From NCBI RefSeq assembly GCF_002197665.1, contig NZ_NBBJ01000006.1, forward strand, positions 62,001 to 126,000: a DNA stretch of 64,000 nucleotides. The letters run 5' to 3'. Each line of letters begins with the position of its first letter. Positions within the stretch are counted from its first letter, which is position 1. This document shows positions 34,449 to 44,876 of the stretch, piece by piece. The translations under genes were made by a program, and so were the position numbers. Under the pieces are notes generated by a model. It saw nothing but the letters and a program-made list of their open reading frames with translations. It was not told where the DNA came from and made no database searches. This DNA comes from Sphingomonas mucosissima. GTDB lineage: Bacteria; Pseudomonadota; Alphaproteobacteria; Sphingomonadales; Sphingomonadaceae.

Positions 34449-36241
34449 CAGCGACAATGGATCTTTGGCCAATCGGCAACTGCCAGGTTTCTGCGCTCGT
34501 GGATCGCGCCGGTCGCTTCGTCTGGGGTTGCTTGCCGCGCGTGGACGGAGATCCAGCGTTCTGCTCGCTGCTTGACGACAAGCCGCCCGCCGGAGAGGAC
34601 GCGTTCGGTTTCTGGGAAATCGACATCGATCGGCAGCGCAAGACCGATCAATATTACATGCGCAACACCCCCGTGCTCGTGACTCGCCACGAGGACGAAA
34701 ATGGTAGCGCGATAGAAGTGATCGACTTCTGTCCGCGCTTTGCACGGAACGGCCGCAAGTACCGTCCGGTAGCATTCGTTCGCATTGTGCGTCCTGTGGC
34801 GGGCAACCCTCGCGTGCGTGTTCGGCTTCGACCCGCGACCAATTGGGGCGAGAAGCAAGCACAGACCACGCGCGGCTCAAACCACATCCGCTATCTGCTG
34901 GACGACGGCGTCATGCGCCTGTCCACTACGGCGCCCGTGGGCTGGGTCGAGGACGAGCGCATGTTTCGTGTCGAACGCCCGCTCTACTTCTTCTTTGGAC
35001 CTGACGAGAGCTTTGCGGACGATATCGCCGCGTCGCTCGAGAATATGCTCGATAGGACGGTGGAGGAGTGGCAGCACTGGGCACGTAGTTTGGCGACGCC
35101 GCATGAGTGGCAGGAAGCGGTCATTCGTTCCGCCATCACCTTGAAGCTGTGCCAGCATGAAGAAACCGGGGCGATCGTTGCGGCGCTGACGACCTCCATA
35201 CCCGAGCATGCCGGATCACAGCGCAACTGGGATTATCGCTATTGCTGGGTGCGAGACGCCTATTACACCGTCCAGGCGCTTAACCGTCTCGGCGCTCTGG
35301 ACGTTCTCGAAAGCTATCTCGAATATCTGCGCAACATCGTGGATAACGCCAAGGAGGGCCATATCCAGCCGCTTTATGGGGTAGGCGGGGAGGCGATCCT
35401 CACTGAGCGTGAGGCGCCAGCACTCAACGGCTATCGCGGTATGGGGCCGGTTCGTGTCGGCAATCAGGCTTATGAGCAGATCCAGCACGATGCCTATGGG
35501 CAGATCGTGCTTTCCAATGCGCAGGCTTTCTTCGATCATCGACTGTTACGCGTCGCGGGAAGAGATGATTTCGAAGCATTGGAGCCTGTGGGAGAGCGCG
35601 CTTGGGAGAAGTTCGACAAGCCGGACGCCGGCTTGTGGGAACTGCGGACCAAGAGTCATGTCCACACATATTCCGCGGCGATGTGCTGGGCTGCATGCGA
35701 TCGGCTTGCGAACGCTGCGCAGGCGCTCGGGTTGTTCGAACGGGCCATCTTCTGGCGTGAGCGCGCCGACCAGATGCGGGCCAGGATCGAAGGAGCCGCT
35801 TGGCGCCCGGAAACGCAGCGGATGTCAGCAACGTTCGGTGGCGACGATCTGGACGCCAGCCTTCTGCAACTTCTCGACTTGCGCTTCCTGGCGCCTGACG
35901 ATCCGCGTTTTCGGTCCACGCTTGACGCCGTTGAAGGAGGGTTGCGGCGCGGATCGCACATGCTCCGCTACGCGACGGAGGACGATTTCGGTCTCCCGCA
36001 TACAGCGTTCAATGTGTGCACCTTTTGGCTGATCGAGGCTCTTCATTTCACCGGCCGTGATGCGGATGCGCGCGAGTTATTTGAAGAGATGCTGTCGCGC
36101 TGCACCCCAGCTGGCCTGCTGTCCGAAGACATCGATCCCGTGACCGGCGAGTTGTGGGGCAACTATCCTCAGACCTATTCGCTGGTGGGCGTGATCAATT
36201 GCGCGGTGCTGCTCAGCAAACCGTGGAGCGCCATACGATGA
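34445..36241 (+). CDS. Glycoside hydrolase family 15 protein
   Basis: A 598-residue protein: N-terminal beta-sandwich (DLWPIGNCQVSALVDRAGRF) and a C-terminal (alpha/alpha)6 barrel containing QRNWDYRYCWVRDAYYTVQ, LPHTAFNVCTFWLIEALHF and SEDIDP. GH15 covers glucoamylases, glucodextranases and some bacterial trehalases. It has no signal peptide and overlaps both otsB and otsA (ATGA at each end), so I infer a cytosolic enzyme acting on trehalose or a related glucoside in balance with synthesis. Glucoamylase on glycogen is the alternative. Confidence 0.9.
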   Translation: MTATMDLWPIGNCQVSALVDRAGRFVWGCLPRVDGDPAFCSLLDDKPPAGEDAFGFWEIDIDRQRKTDQYYMRNTPVLVTRHEDENGSAIEVIDFCPRFARNGRKYRPVAFVRIVRPVAGNPRVRVRLRPATNWGEKQAQTTRGSNHIRYLLDDGVMRLSTTAPVGWVEDERMFRVERPLYFFFGPDESFADDIAASLENMLDRTVEEWQHWARSLATPHEWQEAVIRSAITLKLCQHEETGAIVAALTTSIPEHAGSQRNWDYRYCWVRDAYYTVQALNRLGALDVLESYLEYLRNIVDNAKEGHIQPLYGVGGEAILTEREAPALNGYRGMGPVRVGNQAYEQIQHDAYGQIVLSNAQAFFDHRLLRVAGRDDFEALEPVGERAWEKFDKPDAGLWELRTKSHVHTYSAAMCWAACDRLANAAQALGLFERAIFWRERADQMRARIEGAAWRPETQRMSATFGGDDLDASLLQLLDLRFLAPDDPRFRSTLDAVEGGLRRGSHMLRYATEDDFGLPHTAFNVCTFWLIEALHFTGRDADARELFEEMLSRCTPAGLLSEDIDPVTGELWGNYPQTYSLVGVINCAVLLSKPWSAIR

Positions 36242-37620
36242 GCCGTCTGATCGTGATATCGAACAGGGTCTCAGCGCCTACGGCGCAACAGCCAAGCGCC
36301 CAAGGGGGGCTCGCCGTGGCTCTTACGGCCGCCTTGCGAGAGGCGGACGGGATATGGTTTGGCTGGTCCGGTGAAACGGGCGAAACCGGCGAACTTCGCT
36401 TCGAAACCTATGACGGCGTCACCTCGGCGACAATCGATCTGCCTGAGCAGGACGTGGAGGAATATTACGACGGTTACGCAAATCGCACGCTCTGGCCGCT
36501 TTTTCATTACCGGCTTGGACTGACCGAGTTCGAACGAGACTTTCAGGGCGGCTACGAACGGGTCAACCGCCTCTTCAGCGAAGTCATCAGTCCTCATATC
36601 GAACCGGAAGACCTGGTCTGGGTCCACGACTATCATATGGTGCCGCTCGGCTGGATGCTGCGGCAGAAGGGAATCAGAAATCGCTTAGGTTTCTTCCTCC
36701 ACATTCCTTGGCCGCCCACGCGACTGCTGATTGCCTTGCCGGAGCACCGGCGCCTGGTGGAGGCGCTGTTTGCCTACGACGTCGTCGGCTTTCAAACCCG
36801 GGAGTGGCTCGAGACGTTCCACGATTACGTGGAACGCGAGATGGCCGGGACAATCGGCCCGAACGACGAGGTCACCGTCGGAGGACGCACCATAAAGGCG
36901 ATTGCATGCCCGATCGGCATTGACGCCCGAGAGTTCATCGCTGCCGCAAACGGCGAAAAAGCCGTCGCGACGCTCAATCGCATGATCGAGAGCGTGCATG
37001 GGCGGAACCTGATCGTCGGTGTGGACCGGCTCGATTACTCAAAGGGCATCGAAGAGCGCTTCAACGGCTATCAGCGCTTCCTTGAGACGCGGCCTGATCA
37101 ACTGACCAATGTATCGCTCCTGCAAATTGCGCCGCCCTCGCGCGCGACGGTGCAAAGTTACCAGGAGATTCGGGGGACGCTTGACGCTCTGTCGGGGCGA
37201 ATCAACGGCGCCTTCGCCGAGATCGATTGGGTTCCCCTTCGTTACGTCAATCGAGGTCTACCACGCGACGTGCTTGCCGGCGTCTACCGCGCCGCCCGTG
37301 TCGCGCTCGTGACGCCGTTGCGAGACGGCATGAATCTCGTCGCGAAGGAATTCGTTGCGGCGCAGGACCCAGACGATCCCGGCGTCTTGGTGCTGTCACG
37401 ATTCGCGGGCGCGGCGGAACAGCTGGCCGAAGCATTGCTGATCAACCCTTATAGTCCTGACGAAATGGCGGATGCGATCGAGCAAGCGCTGGCCATGCCG
37501 CGGGACGAGCGGATCGCTCGTTGGCGTAAAATGTATGACGACGTCTGCTGCGAAGACGTGATTTGGTGGAGACGCCGTTTCACGGACGCGCTGGCGGCGG
37601 TTGAAGTGGCGCCCGCATAG
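36238..37620 (+). CDS. otsA: Trehalose-6-phosphate synthase
   Basis: A 460-residue GT20 enzyme transferring glucose from UDP-glucose to glucose-6-phosphate. Motifs: ISNRVSAP with the N-terminal loop, [58 protein letters not shown]. Start ATG 36238 overlaps the GH15 stop. With otsB it makes trehalose for osmotic, heat and desiccation tolerance; no EcfG-type promoter was seen directly before otsB. Confidence 0.96.
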   Translation: MSRLIVISNRVSAPTAQQPSAQGGLAVALTAALREADGIWFGWSGETGETGELRFETYDGVTSATIDLPEQDVEEYYDGYANRTLWPLFHYRLGLTEFERDFQGGYERVNRLFSEVISPHIEPEDLVWVHDYHMVPLGWMLRQKGIRNRLGFFLHIPWPPTRLLIALPEHRRLVEALFAYDVVGFQTREWLETFHDYVEREMAGTIGPNDEVTVGGRTIKAIACPIGIDAREFIAAANGEKAVATLNRMIESVHGRNLIVGVDRLDYSKGIEERFNGYQRFLETRPDQLTNVSLLQIAPPSRATVQSYQEIRGTLDALSGRINGAFAEIDWVPLRYVNRGLPRDVLAGVYRAARVALVTPLRDGMNLVAKEFVAAQDPDDPGVLVLSRFAGAAEQLAEALLINPYSPDEMADAIEQALAMPRDERIARWRKMYDDVCCEDVIWWRRRFTDALAAVEVAPA

Positions 37621-37678
37621 ATCGTGCCGGAACGCAGTATCGGTTGCGCGAAGCATTGAGTAATAGGCAAGACAGCGC

Positions 37679-39724
37679 ATGATCTTTCGACTCGGCGCGT
37701 TCGGAGCCTTGCTCGCCGCCACCCCTGCCTTTGGGCAGACCGTTCCTGAAATCATCGTCACTGGCCGAGGCCTTGATGACCGACCAGGCGATCGTGCCGC
37801 TAGTGTCGTGACGATCGATGCCGCACGCATCGCGGCAAACGCCAGTGATCGACTGGAAAGCATTTTGGCAGACGTGGCGGGCCTCCAGCAATTCCGCCGA
37901 TCGGATTCTCGTTCCGCCAACCCGACCAGCCAAGGCATCTCACTTCGTGGCATCGGCGGCAATGCGTCCAGCCGTGCCATGCTAGTGCTAGACGGGGTTC
38001 CTCAAGCCGATCCATTTGGTGGCTGGGTGCCGTTTCCCGCTTATGCCTCGGATCGGCTCGGTCGCATTCGAGTGACGCGCGGTGGTGGTAGCGGCTATTT
38101 CGGTCCGGGCGCGCTAGCCGGCACGGTAGAGTTGGAGAGCGCGGACCCGCATGGGCAGCCTGGCTTTGTTGGCACCGCCGCTTACGGGAGCCGGAACGCC
38201 ATTGATGCTCAAGCGTCAGGCGCGCTAGTCGCCGGCCCCGGATTCGCCACGTTGTCCGCAGCTTATGCATCTGGTGACGGGTTCGTGCCGATTGTAGCGA
38301 ATTCACGCGGAGCCGCAGATCGCCCGGCGGGTTACGAGCAAGTGTCAGCTGCGTTAAGAGGCGTATTGAAGGTGTCATCCGATACCGAGCTTCACGCGAA
38401 CGTTAGCGCTTTCTCTGACAAGCGCGATCGCGGAACGGCCTTCACTTCGAACCGTAGCGAAGGCGCCGACGCGAGTATTCGGCTCGTCGGCCGCGGCGCG
38501 TGGGGCTTTTCTGCGCTTGCTTATCTGCAAGCGCGTACGTTCGCGTCGCAGTTTGCAAGTCTCACGGCTGATCGCAGCCGCGCTACTCAGAGCCTTGATC
38601 AATACAATACGCCCGCCACGGGCGTCGGAGTTCGGCTTGAGATTGTGCCACCAGTCGGTGCGGGACGTGATGCGCGGATCGGGGCAGATCTGCGAGATCT
38701 GGAAGGTCGCACACAGGAGAACTACACCTATGTGGCCGGTCTACCCTCCCGGCGCCGGATCGCGGGAGGAAGCAGTCGCACGGCAGGCTTGTTCTTCGAC
38801 GGGACAGTGGAGGCGGGCCCTTGGACGTGGACGCTGGGCGGGCGCGTAGATCGCTGGCGGGTCGCCGGCGGCCGGCTGAGCGAATATACGATCGCAACGG
38901 GCGCGCCGCTCACTGACGCGAACTTCGCTGATCGTCACGGCACGGAGTGGACGGGCCGAGTTGGAGCAGCGTTCAATCCTGCAGAAGCGCTGACCGTTCG
39001 GGCGAGCGGCTACTGGGGATGGCGCCTGCCAACGTTGAACGAACTATACCGGCCATTCCGGGTCGGGGCCGATGCAACGGCGGCAAACGCGTTTCTGGCG
39101 CCAGAGCGGCTAACCGGAGTAGACGGAGGCGTGACGATTGCGCCGGCTGCGACTATCTCGCTTAACGCGACCGTTTTCTGGAGTCGACTGCAGGGGGCGA
39201 TTTCGAACGTCACGGCCGGCGCGGGGCCGGGTACCTTTCCAGGTGTCGGCTTTGTCAGCGGTAGCTACCGGATCAGGCAGAACCTAGACGAAATCGAGTC
39301 CCGGGGTTTGGAACTGGACGCCCGCTGGCACTCCGGTCCGATCATGGCAATTGCTTCGTGGAGCCACGTGGATCCTCGAGTGAAGGCGTCTGGGGCCGCG
39401 GAAGCGCTTGATCGTCTTCGACCCGCGCAAACGCCCGTCGACCAGCTCTCCGGAACATTGGGCTGGCAACAGGCGGATTGGGCCGCTTCTGCTACTGTGC
39501 GGCACGTCGCCCGGCAATTTGAGGACGATCAAAACATCCGGTCACTTGCTCCCGCGACGACGTTGGACGCTTATCTCGCCGTCCCGCTCACGCGCGGTAT
39601 CGCCATCGAAGCGCGAGGCGAAAATGTTCTCGACGAGCGCGTAGAAGCAGGCATCAGCGGCGCTGACGTCATCGAACGGGCGACGCCGCGCACTCTCTGG
39701 ATTGGCCTACGCGTGCGGCGCTGA
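37679..39724 (+). CDS. TonB-dependent receptor, 681 residues
   Basis: Outer membrane TonB-dependent receptor. Signal peptide cleaves near FGQ (residue 20), TonB-box-like EIIVTG follows, and the plug includes TSQGISLRGIGGNASSRAM and LVLDGVPQADPFGGWV. The barrel runs to a C-terminal LRVRR, which lacks the usual terminal Phe/Tyr, a small oddity. It is 58 bases after otsA, with no evident terminator between them, and converges with a TetR gene. Ligand unknown. Confidence 0.9.
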   Translation: MIFRLGAFGALLAATPAFGQTVPEIIVTGRGLDDRPGDRAASVVTIDAARIAANASDRLESILADVAGLQQFRRSDSRSANPTSQGISLRGIGGNASSRAMLVLDGVPQADPFGGWVPFPAYASDRLGRIRVTRGGGSGYFGPGALAGTVELESADPHGQPGFVGTAAYGSRNAIDAQASGALVAGPGFATLSAAYASGDGFVPIVANSRGAADRPAGYEQVSAALRGVLKVSSDTELHANVSAFSDKRDRGTAFTSNRSEGADASIRLVGRGAWGFSALAYLQARTFASQFASLTADRSRATQSLDQYNTPATGVGVRLEIVPPVGAGRDARIGADLRDLEGRTQENYTYVAGLPSRRRIAGGSSRTAGLFFDGTVEAGPWTWTLGGRVDRWRVAGGRLSEYTIATGAPLTDANFADRHGTEWTGRVGAAFNPAEALTVRASGYWGWRLPTLNELYRPFRVGADATAANAFLAPERLTGVDGGVTIAPAATISLNATVFWSRLQGAISNVTAGAGPGTFPGVGFVSGSYRIRQNLDEIESRGLELDARWHSGPIMAIASWSHVDPRVKASGAAEALDRLRPAQTPVDQLSGTLGWQQADWAASATVRHVARQFEDDQNIRSLAPATTLDAYLAVPLTRGIAIEARGENVLDERVEAGISGADVIERATPRTLWIGLRVRR

Positions 39725-39745
39725 TGTGTTGTCGCCGCAGCTCCG

Positions 39746-40342
39746 TTATTCACCGCGAAGCTGATCGATGGCGGCGTCGATACAGCTCATTAGCGTATCA
39801 ATAACCGCCGGGCAGGGCTCGTCGGGATCGATGATACGGCGGTGAAAGACGCCGGATGATATGGTTTGGATCATCTCAGCCACACGATCCATCCGCTGCG
39901 GATCGCCAGAGACTGGTACCAACAGATGCAAAGCAGCGGTAAGCTCACGGCGCAATCGCTGCTGAAGGTTGCGAGTGATTTCGGCGATACGCTCGTTTCG
40001 CGACGCTTCCGCCATGATCTCTGCAATCAGCCGTCCGCCTTCGGGTCGCTCCTCGCACGCCACAAAGTCGCGAATCCACCGCCGTATCGCGTTGGGATCG
40101 CCAGACGCACCCGCAGCGCATAATCCGCTCTCGGAAAGGTACTCTTCGAGGTCGCGCTCCACGATCGCCGCGACAATCGCCTCCTTGTTGGCGAAATCAC
40201 GATAAATCTGCCCGACGGCGATGCCCGAGGCTTGTGCGATCTGAGCAATGCCGGTGCCGTGAAAACCGTGTGCAGCAAACGCCTGTCGCGCTGCCTGGAT
40301 CAAGTTTTCACGCCGTGCGTTTGCCCGGCCGACGCGGCCATC
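39746..40342 (-). CDS. TetR-family repressor of the RND pump
   Basis: A 198-residue TetR-type regulator. The helix-turn-helix spans residues about 13-60 (LIQAARQAFAAHGFHGTG, IAQASGIAVGQIYRDFANKE). I place the start at ATG 40342, which adds MAASAGQNARREN before the first helix; a TTG at 40303 would cut that helix. It is divergent from the efflux operon, with a strong operator between them, so it should repress the pump and be released by a pump substrate, in the manner of AcrR/TtgR. Confidence 0.9.
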   Translation of the reverse strand, partial: DGRVGRANARRENLIQAARQAFAAHGFHGTGIAQIAQASGIAVGQIYRDFANKEAIVAAIVERDLEEYLSESGLCAAGASGDPNAIRRWIRDFVACEERPEGGRLIAEIMAEASRNERIAEITRNLQQRLRRELTAALHLLVPVSGDPQRMDRVAEMIQTISSGVFHRRIIDPDEPCPAVIDTLMSCIDAAIDQLRGE

Positions 40343-40386
40343 AACTGGAGCAGCGCTGCACCTCTCTATGATCCTTCTCCCTGTAC

Positions 40387-40415
40387 TTGACGCTCTCTCC
40401 CGTTCGCAGTAGCAG
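40387..40415 (+). promoter_or_regulatory. Possible promoter of the efflux operon
   Basis: TTGACG at 40387-40392 and a weak TAGCAG at 40410-40415, 17 bases apart, would start transcription at the left arm of the operator 40421-40440. The -35 is good and the -10 poor, so this is tentative. Confidence 0.35.
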
Positions 40416-40420
40416 CAAAC

Positions 40421-40440
40421 GTGAGTGAACGATCACTCAC
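40421..40440. promoter_or_regulatory. TetR-type operator GTGAGTGA-N4-TCACTCAC
   Basis: A perfect 8+8 inverted repeat with spacer ACGA, GTGAGTGAACGATCACTCAC, 17 bases upstream of the membrane-fusion gene start and within the region divergent from the TetR gene. The size and position fit an AcrR-type operator blocking the pump promoter. Confidence 0.7.
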
Positions 40441-40457
40441 TTATCACAGAGAACCAT

Positions 40458-41660
40458 ATGTCATTCAAGAGGGTCGCGCTTTCTGCGCTCCTGCTGGCTT
40501 CTGTTTCTGCATGCGGGGGCCATAGTGATCAGACGCAGCAGGGCCAGCAGCAGGCGGGGCCGCCGCCGGTGGGGTTCATAAGCGTACAGCCTCAGGCGGT
40601 GACGCTCACGACCACGCTGCCGGGGCGGACGACCCCCTATGAAACGTCTGAAGTGCGCCCGCAGGTTAATGGTCTGATTCTAGAGCGGCTGTTCCGTGAA
40701 GGTGATCAGGTGCGCCGCGGCCAGGCGCTCTATCGCATCGACCAACAGCCGTATCGTGCTGCGGTCGCCAGCGCACGTGCATCACTGGCCCGCGCACGTG
40801 CCGCGATCGCCTCGAGCGCCGCGCTTCAGCGGCGATATGGTGAGCTGGTGAAGATCAACGCCATTTCTCGCCAGGAGTATGAGAATTCGATCACCTCGGC
40901 GCAGCAGGCACAGGCCGATGTTGCTGCGCAGCAGGCGGCGCTTCAAACTGCGCAGATTGACCTGGAGCGTACTACCGTCCGAGCGCCGATTTCCGGGCGC
41001 ATCGGCCGCGCGGCCGCGACGACGGGTGCGCTCGTCACATCAGGTCAAGCAACGCCGCTGACCACCATTCAACGTCTTGACCCGATTTACGTCGACGTGC
41101 CGCAGTCCAGTGCAGATCTGCTGAGGCTTCGTCAGCAGATTGCGTCGGGCGATCTGTCTCGTGGCGGCGGAGCGGCTCGTGTTCGACTGCGGCTTGAAGA
41201 TGGCTCGATCTACCCGGTAGAGGGAACGTTGCAATTCGCAGACGTCACCGTGGATCCCGCCACCGGCACACAGACGATCCGCGCTATCTTCGATAATCCG
41301 CGTGGTTTGCTTTTACCTGGGATGTACGTTCGCGCCGAGTTGGTCGAAGGCACTGAGCCTGATGCGCTGCTTGTGCCGCAGCGTGCCATTCAGCGGGATG
41401 AGAAGGGTCAGCCCACTGTTCTGGTCGTAGGGCAGGGCAACAAGGTGGAACAGCGCGCGCTTACGGCACCGCGGACGATCGGCGATAATTGGCTAGTCAC
41501 GGCCGGGCTGAAGCCGGGCGATCGCGTGATCATCGAGGGAGGGAGCATGCTTCGCCCGGGCATGCCCGTCACGCCTCAGCCGTGGAAGCCCAATGCCAAG
41601 CCTGCCCAGCCTGGTGGCCAAGGCCAGTCGCCGCAGGGCGCTTCGGCACAAGCAAAGTAA
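40458..41660 (+). CDS. RND efflux periplasmic adaptor lipoprotein
   Basis: A 400-residue membrane fusion protein of the AcrA/MexA type, linking the inner membrane pump to the outer membrane channel. Lipobox SVSAC with Cys19; lipoyl half-motifs (ETSEVRPQVNGLILERLF and TTVRAPISGRIGRA) surround the helical hairpin; the C-terminus is a Pro/Gln-rich tail (about residues 375-400). First gene of the adaptor-pump-channel operon, 6 bases before the pump gene. Confidence 0.94.
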   Translation: MSFKRVALSALLLASVSACGGHSDQTQQGQQQAGPPPVGFISVQPQAVTLTTTLPGRTTPYETSEVRPQVNGLILERLFREGDQVRRGQALYRIDQQPYRAAVASARASLARARAAIASSAALQRRYGELVKINAISRQEYENSITSAQQAQADVAAQQAALQTAQIDLERTTVRAPISGRIGRAAATTGALVTSGQATPLTTIQRLDPIYVDVPQSSADLLRLRQQIASGDLSRGGGAARVRLRLEDGSIYPVEGTLQFADVTVDPATGTQTIRAIFDNPRGLLLPGMYVRAELVEGTEPDALLVPQRAIQRDEKGQPTVLVVGQGNKVEQRALTAPRTIGDNWLVTAGLKPGDRVIIEGGSMLRPGMPVTPQPWKPNAKPAQPGGQGQSPQGASAQAK

Positions 41661-41666
41661 ACATAC

Positions 41667-44600
41667 ATGGCACGCTTCTTTATCGATCGGCCCATCTTCG
41701 CATGGGTGATCGCGATCGTCATGATGCTGGCGGGCGTGATCGCGATCCGTTCGCTCCCCGTCGCTCAATTCCCACAGATCGCGCCGCCCACGGTGTCGAT
41801 CACGGCAATTTACCCCGGCGCGGACGCGCAAACGCTCGAACGCACAACCACCCAGATCATCGAGCAGCAGCTCCGCGGGATCGATAATCTACGCTATTTC
41901 TCCTCCTCGTCTTCTTCAGCCGGCGTACTTACCATCACGCTGACGTTCGAGCAGGGCACTGACCCGGACATTGCTCAGGTGCAGGTCCAGAACAAGTTGC
42001 AGGCGGCCACTCCACTGCTCCCTCAAGAGGTGCAGCAGCAAGGTATCCAAGTTCAAAAATCTGCCGCCAGTTTCCTTGTTATCGTCGGCCTGTACTCGGC
42101 GGATGGCTCGCACAGCGCCACGGACCTTGCTGATATGGTCGTGGCGCGTCTTCAGGATCCGGTCAGCCGGGTCACCGGTGTGGGTGAGCTTCAGGTGTTC
42201 GGCTCGCAGTATGCGATGCGCATCTGGATCGATCCGCTTAAGCTCAACAACTATCAGCTGACGATTGCTGATGTCTCCGCTGCGGTACGTGCGCAGAACG
42301 CGCAGGTCTCTGCTGGTCAGATCGGCTCGCAGCCGGCGCCTTCGGAGCAGATGCTCAACGCCACCGTGTCCGTGCAGTCGCGTCTGCAAACGCCTGCACA
42401 GTTCGGTGCCATTCGCCTGAAGACCAACGTAGACGGTGCCGTGGTCCGTCTGCGTGACGTGGCACGTGTGGAGCTTGGCGCCGAGAACTACGGCTTCGAT
42501 TCGCTCTTCAATGGCAAGCCGGCGTCGGGCTTCGGCGTACGCTTGGCGGCCGGCGCAAACGCACTTTCGACTGTTGATGCAGTCAAGGCCGAGGTCGAGT
42601 CTATTGCTAAGGGGCTTCCTTCGGATGTGAAGGTAGTTTATCCGTTTGATACGACGCCTTTCGTGCGTCTTTCTGTTGAGCAGGTTGTCCACACGCTCGT
42701 CGAAGCCGTGGTGCTCGTATTCCTTGTCATGTTCCTGTTCCTGCAGAACTGGCGCGCCACCATCATCCCCACGATTGCCGTACCCGTGGTGCTGCTCGGC
42801 ACGTTTGCGGTGATGGCGGTCGCTGGCTATTCGATCAACACCTTGACCTTGTTTGGCATGGTGCTGGCGATCGGATTGCTGGTGGACGACGCAATCGTCG
42901 TGGTGGAGAACGTCGAGCGCCTCATCGTCGAGGAGGGTCTGAGCCCGAGGGACGCGGCGCGCAAGTCGATGGACGAGATTTCGAGCGCACTCGTCGGCAT
43001 CGGTATGGTGCTTTCGGCGGTGTTCTTGCCGATGGCGTTCTTCGGCGGGTCGACAGGCGTGATCTATCGCCAGTTCTCGATCACGATCGTATCGGCGATG
43101 ATTCTGTCCGTGCTGGTTGCGTTGATCCTCACGCCGGCGCTCTGCGCCACGATCCTGAAGCCGCACGACACCACGAAGCATGAAGGTACCGGCATCTTCG
43201 CCCGGTTCTTCCGCTGGTTCAACGTCACCTTTGAAAAGGGTACCATCCGCTACGAGAAGGGCGTCAGGCGGACAGCGCGAAGCTGGAAGCGCTCGATGCT
43301 GATCTACGCATTGATCGTGGCCGGCATGGCGTTCCTGTTCATGCGTCTCCCGACGGCTTTTCTTCCCGATGAAGACCAGGGCACGGTCGTGGCGCTGGTG
43401 CAGGGGCCTGCCGGCGCGACCACTGCGCGGACCGAAAAGGGCCTTGATCTGATCCGCAGTCACTTCCTGAAAGAACCCGGCGTCCAATCAGTCTTCACGA
43501 TCAACGGGTTCAGCTTCGCGGGACAGGGGCAGAATGCGGGCTTGGCCTTCGTGAGCCTCAAGCCTTGGGACGAGCGGGAAGGGGCCGAGAACGGCGCTCA
43601 GTCTCTCGTCGGGCGGGCCATGGGTGCCTTTTCGCAGTATCGGGACGGCATGATCTTTGCGTTGGTTCCTCCCGCCGTGCAGGAACTCGGCAATGCGACT
43701 GGCTTCGACGTTCAGCTCATCGATACGGGCGGCATCGGTCATGAACGGCTGACGCAGGCGCGCAATATGCTGCTGGGCATGGCGATGCAGGAGCCGCGGG
43801 TGGCACAAGTGCGGCCGCTGAGCCTTGAAGATGCTCCGCAGCTGAAGATCGAGATCGATCAGGACAAAGCGCGCGCGCTCGGTCTCGATATTGCCTCAAT
43901 CAACTCGACGATCTCGACTGCTTGGGGTGGCGCATACATCAACGACTTCATCGATAGAGGTCGTGTGAAGAGGGTCTATGTTCAGGCGGACGCTCCGTAC
44001 CGGCTGAAGCCCGAGGACCTCGCAAGCTTCTACGCGCGCGGCGCCGATGGGCAAATGGTGCCGTTCACCGCCTTCTCCACCATCTCTTGGGCGAATGCGC
44101 CGGTTCAGCTGACCCGCTATAACGGGCAGCCTGCGATGCAGCTTCAGGGGTCTCCCGGGGCGGGGGTCAGCACCGGCGGCGCGATGGAAGCCATCGAAGA
44201 GATGCACGCCAAGCTTCCGCCGGGAACGGGTCTCCAGTGGACCGGCCTTTCGTATGAAGAACGGCTGTCTGGAGGACAGGCGCCGGCGCTTTACGCCCTT
44301 TCCTTGCTCATCGTGTTCCTCTGCTTGGCGGCGCTTTATGAGAGCTGGTCCGTTCCGATGGCGGTGATGCTGGTGGTGCCGCTTGGAGTCATCGGCGCGC
44401 TTCTTGCGGCTACGGTGACCGGGCTGAACAACGACATCTACCTTCAGGTCGGCTTGATTACGACGATCGGGGTGGCGGCTAAGAACGCGATCCTCATCGT
44501 CGAGTTCGCACAGGAACGCATCGTGGAGGGCATGCGGCCGTTCGATGCTGCGGTAGAAGCGGCGCGTTTGCGACTGCGCCCTATTCTGATGACCAGCCTC

Positions 44601-44876
44601 GCTTTCGTCTTCGGCGTGTTGCCGCTGGCGCTGTCGACCGGTGCAGGTGCCGGTGGGCAGAACGCGATCGGTCGTTCGGTCGTCGGCGGCATGTTGTCGG
44701 CAACGGTGCTGGCGATCTTCCTCGTGCCGATGTTCTTCGTCTTGGTCTCGCGTCTGTTCGGTCACGACAAGGAGCGGGAAGACGAGGAAACCGAGAATAA
44801 CTACGAGCCGCTGCGCGATCCTGATGACGCGAGCGGCGGCGAGCGCGCCGGCCCTGCCGCGCCGCGAGGAGCATGA
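41667..44876 (+). CDS. RND multidrug efflux permease (HAE-1 family)
   Basis: A 1069-residue inner membrane drug/proton antiporter of the AcrB/MexB class. Twelve membrane segments and two large periplasmic loops fit the family. Proton-relay residues are present: Asp407 and Asp408 in [15 protein letters not shown], and Lys939 in [14 protein letters not shown], nearly identical numbering to AcrB. Start ATG 41667; the stop overlaps the channel gene (ATGA). Exports hydrophobic antibiotics, dyes or solvents by analogy. Confidence 0.96.
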   Translation: MARFFIDRPIFAWVIAIVMMLAGVIAIRSLPVAQFPQIAPPTVSITAIYPGADAQTLERTTTQIIEQQLRGIDNLRYFSSSSSSAGVLTITLTFEQGTDPDIAQVQVQNKLQAATPLLPQEVQQQGIQVQKSAASFLVIVGLYSADGSHSATDLADMVVARLQDPVSRVTGVGELQVFGSQYAMRIWIDPLKLNNYQLTIADVSAAVRAQNAQVSAGQIGSQPAPSEQMLNATVSVQSRLQTPAQFGAIRLKTNVDGAVVRLRDVARVELGAENYGFDSLFNGKPASGFGVRLAAGANALSTVDAVKAEVESIAKGLPSDVKVVYPFDTTPFVRLSVEQVVHTLVEAVVLVFLVMFLFLQNWRATIIPTIAVPVVLLGTFAVMAVAGYSINTLTLFGMVLAIGLLVDDAIVVVENVERLIVEEGLSPRDAARKSMDEISSALVGIGMVLSAVFLPMAFFGGSTGVIYRQFSITIVSAMILSVLVALILTPALCATILKPHDTTKHEGTGIFARFFRWFNVTFEKGTIRYEKGVRRTARSWKRSMLIYALIVAGMAFLFMRLPTAFLPDEDQGTVVALVQGPAGATTARTEKGLDLIRSHFLKEPGVQSVFTINGFSFAGQGQNAGLAFVSLKPWDEREGAENGAQSLVGRAMGAFSQYRDGMIFALVPPAVQELGNATGFDVQLIDTGGIGHERLTQARNMLLGMAMQEPRVAQVRPLSLEDAPQLKIEIDQDKARALGLDIASINSTISTAWGGAYINDFIDRGRVKRVYVQADAPYRLKPEDLASFYARGADGQMVPFTAFSTISWANAPVQLTRYNGQPAMQLQGSPGAGVSTGGAMEAIEEMHAKLPPGTGLQWTGLSYEERLSGGQAPALYALSLLIVFLCLAALYESWSVPMAVMLVVPLGVIGALLAATVTGLNNDIYLQVGLITTIGVAAKNAILIVEFAQERIVEGMRPFDAAVEAARLRLRPILMTSLAFVFGVLPLALSTGAGAGGQNAIGRSVVGGMLSATVLAIFLVPMFFVLVSRLFGHDKEREDEETENNYEPLRDPDDASGGERAGPAAPRGA

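Noticed and set aside
37629..37633. GGAAC upstream of the second TonB receptor
   Set aside because: No GTT at 16-17 bases; the nearest is 9 bases away.
41916..43487. Minus-strand frame of 523 codons inside the RND permease
   Set aside because: His/Arg-rich shadow of a very well supported AcrB-type gene.
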